Shown: positions 1-8,504, counted from the first letter of the stretch. The stretch: 64,000 nt of DNA from Ferruginibacter sp. (GCA_014379905.1 JACMKX010000103.1:1-64000), one strand, 5' to 3'. Program-made: numbers and translations. Notes: generated by a model from the letters alone, not told the origin.

Positions 1-213
1 GCTTGTAATGAATGCGATAAGGTGTAAAATACTAAGTAGGGTTTTTGCTGTTATCGACAGAAAAACACCTTTCGTTAATACTCAAAAATTTGCAGCATAA
101 CAATAAATTTAATTTGTTTATCGTCATAGAATGCGCCAGTATTGTAGCCCACCTGCCCTGGAAATTGCTAACATCTTTGCCATGAGCAGAAACATACTTT
201 AACTTGCCGTCTC

Positions 214-2043
214 ATGCAAATAATTTTTTTAGTTATGTTTCGCAGCACCCTGTTCTTTATTTTTTTGCAACTGGTAGCCCTGGCGAGCTTTGCCCAGGAA
301 AATGTTATGAAGGATTCACTTACGCTGAAGCTTAAAAAAGCAACAACAGCACCCGAAAAAATTGATGCGTTGAGGGATCTTTCCTACTTCTATATGTCCG
401 TAGATCCCAAACAAGCCGATAAGCTTGCGGAAGAAGCCATCTTTATTGCGGAAGAAAGCCGGGACAGGGCACTGATGGTAAAAGCCTATGCCAACAATGG
501 TGTAAGGGCAGCAGCCTGGCCAGCCAATGAGAAATATGCAGCCATAGCCAGAAACGCTTACCTCACCGCATTGGATATTGCCCGGAAAAACAAACTGGTC
601 GATCAACAGATAAAGTTGCTGGTCAGTCTTTCTGCTTTAGAACTCACCCAGCTAAATAAGGTAAAGGCCGCGGAATACGCCAAACAAGCCACAGCCACCA
701 CAACCAATGCCAAAACAAATGATACTTTGCGAATTTCAGCTTTGCTGGCCGAAGGCAACGTGGCCCTGGCAAACAACCAAAAAACGGATGCCTTGCGTTT
801 CTACCTCAATGCCTCCGCCATTGCTGAAGACCTGAAGGCACCCAAGCTGTCAAGAGAAGTGTTTGTGAAACTTGCTTCTTTTTATTCAAGTATTGAATCT
901 TACGACAAAGCCATTGATTATTATAACAAGGCTTATAAGGAACTGGATAAAATAGATGCGCAGGGGGATATCCGTTTTAGAAAATGCCAGGATCTTAATA
1001 CCCTCGGTGGTCTGTATGCTCAGAAGAAGAATTATGAAATGGCATTGGAATACTACAACAAGTCTATTGGTATGGCAGACTCCTTAAACTACGATCAGTT
1101 AAAAGTGCCGGGATATGTAAGCTTGCTGAATGTGTACCTCCTGATGGATCAGCCTAAAAGGTCTTTAGACTTTTTAAATTCCTCCAGCGGCAACACCCTC
1201 TCTGCCTACCTGGCAAAGTTTGATGTGTCTGCGTACCTGGACCAGGCATATGGTATTGTTTATACTGAACTGGGCCAGTTGGATTCTGCAGGGTATTATT
1301 ACAACAAGTCATTAAGTTTTTTTGATAGCAGCAAAAATGCGGCTGTGTTACTGAACAGCCACTACAATTTAGGTAAATATTATAAACGCCTCGGTAATAA
1401 CAAGGAGGCTATCCGCCGGTTCCTGTTAGCCAAAGATTATTCCCAACAACTGGGAGAATTGAATGTTGCAATGGAGAGCAGCAAGTACCTGGATACTTTA
1501 TACAGGGCCACAGGCGACTACGAAAATGCGGCACTTGCTAACGGTGATTATTATAAATTTAAAGACAGTATACAAACGGTCAACAAAGAAAAAGAAGTTA
1601 CCCAACTGGAAACAGCTTATGAGCAGGAACAGCAGGAAAAAGCAGCACTTATTGCGCTGGAAAAGAAACGCCAGCGCAACAACATTCAATACCTCGCTAT
1701 TACCATTGGTATTGTAAGCTTGTTTTTAGTGCTGGTACTTTTTGGTATGTTCAATGTATCTGCCAGAACGATCAGGATGGTTGGCTTTTTTGCCTTCCTG
1801 ATGTTTTTTGAATTTATCTTCCTGATCTTTAAAAAGAATATTTATTCAATCACCCATGGAGAGCCCTGGATGGACCTGCTGTTCATGATTGGGTTGGCCG
1901 CCATACTGCTGCCACTGCATCATTGGATAGAGCACAAAGTGCTGCATATACTCACTTCCCAAAATCGGTTCACCAATGCCGGGTCAAGCCTCAAAAAAAG
2001 ATTTTCAAGAAAAGATGCTACCATCCAACCTCGCTCAAAATAA
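214..2043 (+). CDS. TPR-repeat membrane protein with signal peptide
   Basis: Exported or membrane-anchored tetratricopeptide protein of 609 residues. A signal peptide ending at SFAQ opens it; a second ATG at 235 would give a more usual signal and may be the true start. Residues about 30-470 are helical TPR-like repeats (repeated YDKAIDYYNKAY and YEMALEYYNKS blocks). A charged coiled coil follows (about 475-500), then three hydrophobic segments (about 503-525, 533-550, 565-582) and a basic tail. The layout matches the sensor half of Bacteroidota TPR histidine kinases and TPR-LuxR regulators, but no kinase or DNA-binding domain follows. Partner and function are unknown. Confidence 0.85.
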   Translation: MQIIFLVMFRSTLFFIFLQLVALASFAQENVMKDSLTLKLKKATTAPEKIDALRDLSYFYMSVDPKQADKLAEEAIFIAEESRDRALMVKAYANNGVRAAAWPANEKYAAIARNAYLTALDIARKNKLVDQQIKLLVSLSALELTQLNKVKAAEYAKQATATTTNAKTNDTLRISALLAEGNVALANNQKTDALRFYLNASAIAEDLKAPKLSREVFVKLASFYSSIESYDKAIDYYNKAYKELDKIDAQGDIRFRKCQDLNTLGGLYAQKKNYEMALEYYNKSIGMADSLNYDQLKVPGYVSLLNVYLLMDQPKRSLDFLNSSSGNTLSAYLAKFDVSAYLDQAYGIVYTELGQLDSAGYYYNKSLSFFDSSKNAAVLLNSHYNLGKYYKRLGNNKEAIRRFLLAKDYSQQLGELNVAMESSKYLDTLYRATGDYENAALANGDYYKFKDSIQTVNKEKEVTQLETAYEQEQQEKAALIALEKKRQRNNIQYLAITIGIVSLFLVLVLFGMFNVSARTIRMVGFFAFLMFFEFIFLIFKKNIYSITHGEPWMDLLFMIGLAAILLPLHHWIEHKVLHILTSQNRFTNAGSSLKKRFSRKDATIQPRSK

Positions 2044-2395
2044 GGCCACCTGCACAGATGCAGGAGTTGCGCACCACTTGCGCAAGTGCTCGCTTTAAGC
2101 TGTCACTTGTTTCAGATGCCACGCAACAAGGCGAGGGGAGAAAATGAAGTAGCTATTCCCGGCAGATTATCATTGCGCCGCCGTATACATCAACGATGCA
2201 CTGAAAGCAAGTTGGGTAATGTCGGCAGTCGAAGGGTCTGTGGATGGATTCGTTCGTACTTTTATCCCAATTCTTTGCCGCGGTCAGCACAAACTAACTG
2301 CCGTGGCCTCGGCTGTGACGAGCCACGATATAGATAATTTCCCAATTCCATCATTGGTTCATTGCATTTTAATATATTTTCACAAAAAAAATAAG
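2044..2395. other. Gene-free stretch with palindromes
   Basis: This stretch has no convincing coding frame; the open frames here lack family features and starts. It contains a perfect 14-bp palindrome CACTTGCGCAAGTG at 2075-2088 and one copy of a short palindromic repeat at 2278-2308 that recurs after the next gene. Confidence 0.5.
2278..2308. repeat. Short palindromic repeat, copy 1
   Basis: A 31-bp unit that starts CCGCGGTCAG and ends CCGTGGCC. It differs at only two positions from the unit at 2638-2668. The ends can pair (GCCGCGG with CCGTGGC, one G-T), so it may fold as a hairpin. The two copies bracket the CDGSH gene. Confidence 0.7.
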
Positions 2396-2623
2396 ATGGC
2401 AAAAACAAAAATCACCGTAAACAATAACGGGTCTTTAAAAGTAGAAGGGGATTTTGAAGTAGTAGACAAGACAGGTGCGCCGTATAATTTACAGGGAAGA
2501 GAAGTTGTTTCTTTCTGCCGTTGTGGCCTTTCAAAAAACAAACCTTTTTGTGATGGTGCACACAATGGGCATTTTGAACATGAAGCCATTGCATTTGCGC
2601 TACCACCAAAGAAAACTATTTAA
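2396..2623 (+). CDS. CDGSH-type iron-sulfur protein
   Basis: Small 75-residue soluble protein with the CDGSH signature: a CRC pair, then Ser, Pro and CDGAH (C-x-C-x2-S-x3-P-x-C-D-G-A-H). These three Cys and one His bind a 2Fe-2S cluster in the mitoNEET/CISD family, where the cluster serves redox sensing or transfer. I start it at the ATG at 2396, which gives MAKTKITVNNNG; the frame stays open upstream to 2219, but that part is repeat-like and unlike the family. It stands alone, with palindromic repeats on both sides. Confidence 0.9.
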   Translation: MAKTKITVNNNGSLKVEGDFEVVDKTGAPYNLQGREVVSFCRCGLSKNKPFCDGAHNGHFEHEAIAFALPPKKTI

Positions 2624-2637
2624 TGTGAACTCTCTCT

Positions 2638-2668
2638 CCGCGGTCAGCTCAAACTAACTACCGTGGCC
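2638..2668. repeat. Short palindromic repeat, copy 2
   Basis: Second copy of the CCGCGGTCAG...CCGTGGCC unit, starting 14 bp after the CDGSH stop codon, in the same orientation as copy 1. Confidence 0.7.
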
Positions 2669-2696
2669 CCGGTTTCCCGTGGTAAGTACAATTATA

Positions 2697-3209
2697 ATGA
2701 GAACAGTTAGCAAAATAATATACATTTTAAGCATAGCATACATTGCTCTCTGCTGCCTTGTAGCAATACTATTAACCATACTTCCATTAGAACTTAAAAA
2801 TGAGCAGCTGCGTGAAAACCGGGATAGTTTATTTTTCTTTGGTATCCCGATCGCCATACTTTTTACATTGGCCCGGTTAGGATTTAAAAACAGGAAAAAC
2901 CTGGTTATCTGGAAACAAATAGTTGCAACGGTGCTGTTGTCTCTTGGTGTGTTTATACTTTTCTTCCTTTATGCCATTGCCTCTTTTGGAGGCTCCATGT
3001 GTAAATACACAACAGGTGAAACTGTTTTTACCAAACGAAATTCCTCCACCACTACAATCGTGAAAAGATATTTTGGTTGCGGAGCTACGGATAGTACCCC
3101 ACCGATTATTACCCTGGCCAGGCAAACAGCTATATTATCTTTCTTTTGGTATTATTCAAAGACAGACAGCACTGGTATCGACAGATCAGTTTGGATGCCC
3201 GTAAAATAA
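2697..3209 (+). CDS. Small hypothetical membrane protein
   Basis: 170 residues starting MRTVSKIIYILS. Three hydrophobic segments are visible (about 5-27, 44-58, 74-98), followed by a soluble part with two Cys and the end RSVWMPVK. No family recognised. A GTG at 2679 in the same frame is less likely than the ATG used here. The hairpin-rich repeat begins about 40 bp after its stop. Confidence 0.6.
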   Translation: MRTVSKIIYILSIAYIALCCLVAILLTILPLELKNEQLRENRDSLFFFGIPIAILFTLARLGFKNRKNLVIWKQIVATVLLSLGVFILFFLYAIASFGGSMCKYTTGETVFTKRNSSTTTIVKRYFGCGATDSTPPIITLARQTAILSFFWYYSKTDSTGIDRSVWMPVK

Positions 3210-3254
3210 AAGCACCAAAGGAGAAACTGCTCCACTGGCGCAAACCTTCCGCAG

Positions 3255-3440
3255 CATCACTTTTGTCTGCCAGCTCTGCCCGGATTGTATCGGGGGTAGG
3301 TAGTAGAATGTTTAACAAGAATATTATTAGTTTATTCAGTTGCATATCCTCCCGGATTATAAAATCTTCCAGCTAATGCCCCAATATAATTGGGGGCAGC
3401 ACTATCTGTCACCAGTGTGCCCCTTTGCGGCACACTGGCT
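3255..3440. repeat. Hairpin-rich repeat flanking fic, copy A
   Basis: About 185 bp, clearly related to 4838-5020 downstream of fic, in direct orientation. Three hairpins are seen: CCCG/CGGG at 3279-3282 and 3291-3294; GCCCCAAT/ATTGGGG at 3378-3385 and 3389-3395; CCAGTGTGCC/GGCACACTGG at 3412-3421 and 3429-3438. The matching hairpins in copy B use different bases in both arms. There is no T-run typical of a terminator and no coding frame shared by the two copies. Confidence 0.7.
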
Positions 3441-3583
3441 AAAAAAGGTTCTACACGGAATTGATTTACACACATCGGGGCAATTCATTTCTTTTATTTA
3501 AGTTTACAGCAATAGAGTTAAATATAATTTCTTATGTTTAACTTTACGGAGTTAACATTAAATAAGCCAATTTATAATAAAGC

Positions 3584-4723
3584 ATGGATATCAAAAAGTT
3601 TAAGGCGGGTAAACTGTTATCGCAATCAACAGGTTATAAAAGCTTTATGCCCGAAATTATAAACCAAACCTATACCTGGGAAGAGGCGGGCATTAATATC
3701 CTGCTTGAAAAGGCTACGCTGCAACTGGGTGCACTCAATAGCTTTTCGCAGTTTGTGCCCGATATTGATCTGTTTATCCGGATGCATGTAGTAAAAGAAG
3801 CTACTGAAAGTAGCCGGATAGAAGGTACTCAAACCAATATTGAAGATGTACTGGTAAAGCAAACAGATATTAATCCTGAAAAGCGAAATGACTGGCAGGA
3901 AGTAAATAATTATATCAGGTCGATGCACCACGCCATTCCCCGGTTAGAAGTATTACCATTATCCTCCCGGCTGCTCAAGGAAACACATGCCATTTTACTG
4001 GACGGTGTGAGAGGCGAACATAAACTGCCGGGCAACTTCCGCAGTTCTCAAAACTGGATTGGCGGAGCCTCTTTAAATGATGCCGTATTTGTGCCACCCC
4101 CGCATAATGAAGTGAATCGTTTAATGGGTGACCTGGAAAATTTTATTCATAACGATGAAGTACAGGTACCACATCTTATAAAAATTGCTATAGCCCATTA
4201 CCAGTTTGAAACCATTCACCCGTTCCTGGATGGTAACGGGCGTATTGGCCGTTTGCTGATAACGCTTTATTTAATGGAAAATAAAATTATCGACAAACCT
4301 ATCCTTTACCTTTCTGAATTTTTTGAAAAAAACAAAGCTTTGTATTATGATAACCTTACCAACGTGCGGTTGAAAAATGACATGACACAGTGGATACGCT
4401 TTTTCCTGGAAGCGGTGGTTCAAACCTGCGAAAAAGCTACCAGCAGTTTGAAAAAGATTATGCAGTTAAGGCAACAGTGTGAAGGTGATAAAATAATCCA
4501 TTTTGGAAAAAAGGCACCGAATGCAAAAAAACTGCTGGATTACTTATTTACACAGCCCGTTATAACCGCACAGCAGGTAGCCGAAACACTCGGCATTTCA
4601 TTGGTTTCATCCTACAAAATAATTGATGATTTTATAAAAGCCGGGATGCTTACAGAAACGACCGGTTTTAAGAGAAACCGATTTTTTATATTTAAAGAAT
4701 ACCTGGAAATATTCCACTCTTAA
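3584..4723 (+). CDS. Fic family protein (AMPylase) with winged-helix C-terminus
   Basis: 379 residues. The Fic catalytic motif HPFLDGNGRIGR lies at 212-223, complete with the His and the Arg/Gly residues for ATP binding; such enzymes usually transfer AMP to hydroxyl side chains of target proteins. An inhibitory motif SSRIEG at 76-81 (S/T-x-x-x-E-G) lies upstream in the chain, so it should be a class II, self-inhibited Fic protein that needs no separate antitoxin. The C-terminal ~70 residues look like a winged helix (QQVAETLGISLVSSYKII), suggesting DNA binding and autoregulation. GTTAA half-sites occur in the 60 bp before the start. Related repeats flank the gene on both sides, a possible mark of transfer. 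Confidence 0.93.
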   Translation: MDIKKFKAGKLLSQSTGYKSFMPEIINQTYTWEEAGINILLEKATLQLGALNSFSQFVPDIDLFIRMHVVKEATESSRIEGTQTNIEDVLVKQTDINPEKRNDWQEVNNYIRSMHHAIPRLEVLPLSSRLLKETHAILLDGVRGEHKLPGNFRSSQNWIGGASLNDAVFVPPPHNEVNRLMGDLENFIHNDEVQVPHLIKIAIAHYQFETIHPFLDGNGRIGRLLITLYLMENKIIDKPILYLSEFFEKNKALYYDNLTNVRLKNDMTQWIRFFLEAVVQTCEKATSSLKKIMQLRQQCEGDKIIHFGKKAPNAKKLLDYLFTQPVITAQQVAETLGISLVSSYKIIDDFIKAGMLTETTGFKRNRFFIFKEYLEIFHS

Positions 4724-4785
4724 ACCTGCAACGGCAAGCAAAAACGGCTTTTTTTCGTGGTCGGTGTTCACCATTAATTACAAAC

Positions 4786-4818
4786 GCCCTCTGGCCGCCC
4801 TCTGGCCGCCCTCTGGCG
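4786..4818. repeat. Three tandem 11-bp units
   Basis: CGCCCTCTGGC is repeated three times without interruption, then GCCAGTG. It sits just before copy B of the fic-flanking repeat and is far more GC-rich than its surroundings. Confidence 0.85.
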
Positions 4819-4837
4819 CCAGTGTTCCGCAGGGTCA

Positions 4838-5020
4838 CTGGTGTCTGCTAGTTCTGCCCCGGTTGTATCGGGGAGTTAGTAGTACATAATGTTTAATAGA
4901 AATATTTTTTAGTTTATTCAATTACATCATCCTGAATCAATAAAACCCTCCGGTAAATGCCGGATTCAATCCGGTAGAACTACCAGTCACCAGTGGGCCG
5001 CTTTGCGAAACACTGGCCCA
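4838..5020. repeat. Hairpin-rich repeat flanking fic, copy B
   Basis: Counterpart of 3255-3440. Shared blocks include TGTCTGC, TTGTATCGGGG, AATGTTTAA and TAGTTTATTCA. Hairpins: CCCCG/CGGGG at 4858-4862 and 4870-4874; GCCGGATT/AATCCGGT at 4960-4967 and 4969-4976; CCAGTG/CACTGG at 4991-4996 and 5012-5017. The second stem differs from copy A at bases in both arms but remains paired. The rest of the 459-bp gap (4724-5182) has no gene I can support. Confidence 0.7.
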
Positions 5021-5182
5021 GAAAAGCTGGCCTCGGCTTTGACCAATCACGAAACAGACATCAACAAATCATTTCAATATCGTTCATTTGCCAGGCATTT
5101 TTTGAAATAGATTCGGATGTATTAGTCCACCTTTATCTCAAGAGAATCAACTATTTTTATTATTCAATTAATACGGCCGTAC

Positions 5183-5713
5183 ATGAAATATGCTGTTTTA
5201 TCCCTATTGTTTTTATGCTTTTTAGCCACCGGTTATACCCAGGCTTCATTAACGGTAAAAGAACAGCAGGCTAACGCTGAAAAGCAGGCGAAAATATTGT
5301 CTGACCACCTTCTGAAAAAAGAATATAAGGCCTTTGCAGCTTTCACACATCCTACAGTTGTAAAGATGATGGGAGGCATCGACAAGATGGCCGCATATAT
5401 GGAACAGGCGGTGGCTGGCATGAAGAGCGAAGGTTTTACCTTCACAAAAATTTCCGTGAGTACTCCGTTAAAAATAATTGAGGAGGCAAAACAATTACAA
5501 TGCACCATCACCCAGCATATTGAGCTTACCCATGCAGAAGGAAAGTTGCTACAGAAGTCTACCCTTATTGGGATATCTGTGGACAGGGGTGCCAACTGGA
5601 CTTATATTGACACACATGGAGAATCGCTTCAGAAATTACAGGAAACAATGCCGGAATTAAGTAACCAGCTGATTATTCCAAAAATGGAAGAACCACAGGT
5701 GATCGAGGATTAA
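5183..5713 (+). CDS. Exported hypothetical protein
   Basis: 176 residues with a clear signal peptide (MKYAVLSLLFLCFLATGYTQ). The mature part is alpha/beta with ISVSTPLKI and the ending IISVDRGANWTYIDTHG-like pattern around residues 130-145. Length and layout resemble periplasmic NTF2-like/DUF4864-type proteins, but I cannot assign a family. It is monocistronic and converges on the DUF1080 gene. Confidence 0.75.
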   Translation: MKYAVLSLLFLCFLATGYTQASLTVKEQQANAEKQAKILSDHLLKKEYKAFAAFTHPTVVKMMGGIDKMAAYMEQAVAGMKSEGFTFTKISVSTPLKIIEEAKQLQCTITQHIELTHAEGKLLQKSTLIGISVDRGANWTYIDTHGESLQKLQETMPELSNQLIIPKMEEPQVIED

Positions 5714-5774
5714 TTGCTCACTGGCGCTAGTCTTCCCGCCTCCACTATAATTTTCGAATCTGACTTTAGTATGC

Positions 5775-6554
5775 TTACAATTTCCTGATCTTAATATTCC
5801 TATACCATACATTATCCCCATGATCCTGCAAACTGATCTTACCTGACCGGTAACTGCCAAAGCCCGGCATGTCTTTAAACTTACTCCCGGCAATAAGTTT
5901 TTTCCAGGCATCATCCCATAATCGTGTATACAGGATATGAACGCCATTCAGGTAAAAGTCCAGCCTGCCTTTTACCGATTTTATTTCTGCATGGTTCCAC
6001 TGCAATGCTGGTTTTACCGGTTCGCTGCTACTTTTCGCCAGGTCATACAGATCACCGGCACGGTGTTTAAAAATCTTTGCATCCGGGTGCTGTGCATTAT
6101 CCAGCACCTGCATTTCGGGGCCGCTCTGCCAGGGCCACTGGTAGCGGGTAGTGTCTTCGTGTATATAAAATATAACACCGCTGTTGCCGCCGCTCTCTAT
6201 CTTCCAGTCGTATTTTAAATGAAAATCGGCAAATGATTCGTTGGTTGCAATGTCGCCTCCGGCATCGGTTTGCCAGCCGGCTTTTTTTGCAGCAGCATCT
6301 AAATAAATACTGCTGTCTTTTATTACCCAGCCTTTTCCGACGGGTGCGCCACCGTATTTCTTCCAGCCGGTGTAAGTGTTGCCGTCAAACAACAGTTGCC
6401 AGCCTTCTTTTTTTTCTTTTACGGTGAGGGAATTGTGCGATGAAGGAGCGGAAGTACTGGTTTGCGGTGCAGTATAGCTATTGCATGCGTTGAGTGTTGT
6501 GACAACCGCCAGCCCGATATATAGTTTGGTGAAAAGCAGGTTTGATGGTTTAAT
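5775..6554 (-). CDS. DUF1080 (3-keto-disaccharide hydrolase-like) lipoprotein, apparent ATT start
   Basis: The body is a DUF1080/PF06439 concanavalin-like domain, beginning at LFDGNTYTGW and ending YRNIKIRKL, with ESGGNSGVIFY and GPEMQVLDN; family members act on glycosides and 3-keto sugars. The first usual start in frame, TTG at 6392, would leave the domain without any export signal. The frame stays open upstream to 6578 and encodes a textbook lipoprotein signal, KPSNLLFTKLYIGLAVVTTL, followed by the lipobox LNAC. The only codon at its head is ATT (6552-6554). I therefore use ATT, giving 259 residues and an outer-membrane or periplasmic lipoprotein. A mutated ATG is the alternative. Confidence 0.85.
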   Translation of the reverse strand: MKPSNLLFTKLYIGLAVVTTLNACNSYTAPQTSTSAPSSHNSLTVKEKKEGWQLLFDGNTYTGWKKYGGAPVGKGWVIKDSSIYLDAAAKKAGWQTDAGGDIATNESFADFHLKYDWKIESGGNSGVIFYIHEDTTRYQWPWQSGPEMQVLDNAQHPDAKIFKHRAGDLYDLAKSSSEPVKPALQWNHAEIKSVKGRLDFYLNGVHILYTRLWDDAWKKLIAGSKFKDMPGFGSYRSGKISLQDHGDNVWYRNIKIRKL

Positions 6555-6843
6555 GTTTAAAAATAGCGTAAAAGCCGTTTAAGTTGTTGAAGAAATGGTA
6601 AGTGAATTTTAAATAGCCGTTCAGACGTGAAGGCGTCACGACGTAAGCGTGGTAAACGTCTAAAGGTCTTTGAGGCAATCCAGGGTAGTGCAATAGAAAT
6701 TCATTTAATATGTGACATCTATGCAATAGTAATTCGTGCAATTCGTGCAATTCGCCCCATTCGTGTAATCTCCTTTGCTATTTTGTCATGCTTTTTTACT
6801 GGGAACGCTTTTTGTAATTTTACTTTCATAAAAATTATAAACT
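6555..6843. other. Intergenic region with AATTCGTG words
   Basis: No gene seen. At about 6728-6770 the word ATTCGTGCA/ATTCGTGTA is repeated four times. The same word family recurs at 7601-7725, 12302-12326 and 47005-47050. The region must hold the promoters of the divergent DUF1080 and metallopeptidase genes. Confidence 0.5.
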
Positions 6844-7539
6844 ATGCCAATAAGTATCCTTGCTATCTCCATTATTTTTATGGTTTTAGGTTTGGTGGCC
6901 CAGTGGAGGTTGAAGAGCAAATTCAAAGAATACAGTGCAGTGCCTACCAGCAGTGGCATGAGCGGGAAAGAAATTGCAGAAAAAATGCTGCGGGACAACG
7001 GTATTTACGACGTGCAGGTAATTTCTGTTGCAGGTAGATTAACGGATCACTACAACCCGGCTGATAAAACGGTAAACCTTAGTGAAGGCGTATATGCCGA
7101 ACGCAGTGTTTCTGCAGCAGCGGTGGCAGCCCATGAATGTGGACATGCCGTACAACATGCCACCGCTTATTCCATGTTGCAGTTAAGAAGTAAACTGGTG
7201 CCAGCGGTTCAGATCAGTAGCAATTTATCGCAATGGGTAATTATTGCCGGCCTGGGCTTTATGGGTTTTGGCGGTGGTAACCCCAATATTTTATTGGCAG
7301 GTATTGTTTTATTCGCGGTAACAACTTTGTTTTCTGTTATAACCTTACCGGTAGAGTTTGATGCAAGTGCAAGAGCCCTCCGCTGGTTGGAAACAGCCAA
7401 TATTACTACGCCGGCAGAAAAAGTAAAAGCAAAAGATGCATTGAAATGGGCAGCCATGACCTATGTGGTTGCAGCGCTGGCTTCTATTGCGATGCTGGTA
7501 CAGTACATTTTAATTTATAGCCAGAGAAGCAGGGATTAA
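6844..7539 (+). CDS. Neutral zinc metallopeptidase, YugP family
   Basis: 231 residues matching the Zn_peptidase_2 (YugP, PF04298) family in length and layout. An N-terminal membrane segment (about 1-18) is followed by a soluble part with NLSEGVYAERSVSAAAVAAHECGHAVQHA; HECGH is the zinc-binding HExxH site. Two or three more membrane segments follow (about 125-165 and 205-228), placing it in the inner membrane. The EFDASARA motif typical of the family is present. Substrate unknown. Monocistronic. Confidence 0.92.
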   Translation: MPISILAISIIFMVLGLVAQWRLKSKFKEYSAVPTSSGMSGKEIAEKMLRDNGIYDVQVISVAGRLTDHYNPADKTVNLSEGVYAERSVSAAAVAAHECGHAVQHATAYSMLQLRSKLVPAVQISSNLSQWVIIAGLGFMGFGGGNPNILLAGIVLFAVTTLFSVITLPVEFDASARALRWLETANITTPAEKVKAKDALKWAAMTYVVAALASIAMLVQYILIYSQRSRD

Positions 7540-7544
7540 CGAAG

Positions 7545-7735
7545 TTCAACCGTTCAAAGGTTCAAAGGTTCAAGGTTTTGGGAATAAAGGATTTTATTCG
7601 TGGGCTGTAATTCGTGTGGTTGAAATAATGGGTCTGACCTCCGGTACCGACCCGTGCGGTAAAAAATAATTCGTGTAATTCGTTCAATTCGATTTAATTC
7701 GTGTAATAAGAAATTTAGTTCGTGTAATAAATAAT
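7545..7735. repeat. Intergenic word repeats before clpP1
   Basis: GTTCAACCGTTCAAAGGTTCAAAGG opens the gap at about 7545-7577 (TTCAA words), then AATTCGTGTAATTCGTTCAA-type words fill 7601-7725. They look like the genome's intergenic repeat families rather than a gene or operator. Confidence 0.6.
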
Positions 7736-7751
7736 AAATAAAACTGAGCAT

Positions 7752-8495
7752 ATGGATTTTGGAAAAGAATTTGAAAAATACGCTGTTAAGCACAAAGGCA
7801 TTAGCAGCAATACATTGGATAGTTATACAAAAAAAAGTACTGTCGAAGCCATGTCTTCCATTCCTTCGTTTAGGGGCGGGGGGTTTGATGTAACAGGTTT
7901 AACACCCAATATTATTGAAGAGCGTCCCATGAATGTTGCCGTAATGGATGTATACAGTCGTTTGATGATGGACAGGATCATTTTCCTGGGTTATCCCATC
8001 AGCGATGAGGTAGCCAACATTATTACTGCGCAGTTATTGTTCATGGAAAGTACCGATCGTACCCGTGATATCCAGATGTACATCAACAGCCCGGGAGGTA
8101 GTGTATATGCAGGTTTGGGCATGTATGATACCATGCAGATCATTACGCCGGATATTGCTACCATTTGTACAGGAATAGCCGCCAGCATGTCGCAGGTATT
8201 GATGTGCGCAGGTACCAAAGGAAAACGATCTGCATTAAAACACAGCCGCATTATGATGCACCAGCCAAGTGCGGGAGCCATGGGCCAGGCAAGTGATATA
8301 GAAATTACAGTGAACGAAGTACGCAAACTAAAAAGCGAATTGTACGAAATTATCGCGGAGCATACAGGCCAGCCTGTTTCAAAAATTGAAGAAGATTGCG
8401 ACAGGGATAAATGGATGACTTCTACAGAAGCAAAAGAATATGGGTTGGTGGACGAGGTATTGGCGATCAACCCACGGAAGGCGAAGAAAGACTAG
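7752..8495 (+). CDS. clpP: ATP-dependent Clp protease proteolytic subunit, paralogue 1
   Basis: 247 residues; serine peptidase S14 that forms the barrel degrading substrates unfolded by ClpX. The triad is Ser145 (GIAASMS), His170 (MMHQPSAG) and Asp219 (DCDRDKW). The oxyanion-loop block YINSPGGSVYAGLGMYDTMQ is intact. The N-terminus carries about 50 extra residues compared with E. coli ClpP, probably a propeptide or extended axial loop. It is followed 140 bp later by a second clpP, then by an FAD oxidoreductase and clpX. Confidence 0.97.
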   Translation: MDFGKEFEKYAVKHKGISSNTLDSYTKKSTVEAMSSIPSFRGGGFDVTGLTPNIIEERPMNVAVMDVYSRLMMDRIIFLGYPISDEVANIITAQLLFMESTDRTRDIQMYINSPGGSVYAGLGMYDTMQIITPDIATICTGIAASMSQVLMCAGTKGKRSALKHSRIMMHQPSAGAMGQASDIEITVNEVRKLKSELYEIIAEHTGQPVSKIEEDCDRDKWMTSTEAKEYGLVDEVLAINPRKAKKD

Positions 8496-8504
8496 GGAGC
8501 AGAG

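Noticed and set aside
1-213. Gene at the left edge
   Set aside because: No frame with a start, signal or family motif; only AT-rich upstream sequence is seen.
1923-2337. Two open frames after the TPR gene
   Set aside because: They lack signals, hydrophobic pattern or conserved motifs and overlap the real gene end and repeats.
3130-3345. 71-residue minus-strand frame overlapping repeat copy A
   Set aside because: The equivalent frame in copy B is broken by a stop, so the repeat does not code there.
3584-4723. Fic as the toxin of a toxin-antitoxin pair
   Set aside because: The inhibitory motif is inside the same protein and no antitoxin-like small gene lies next to it.
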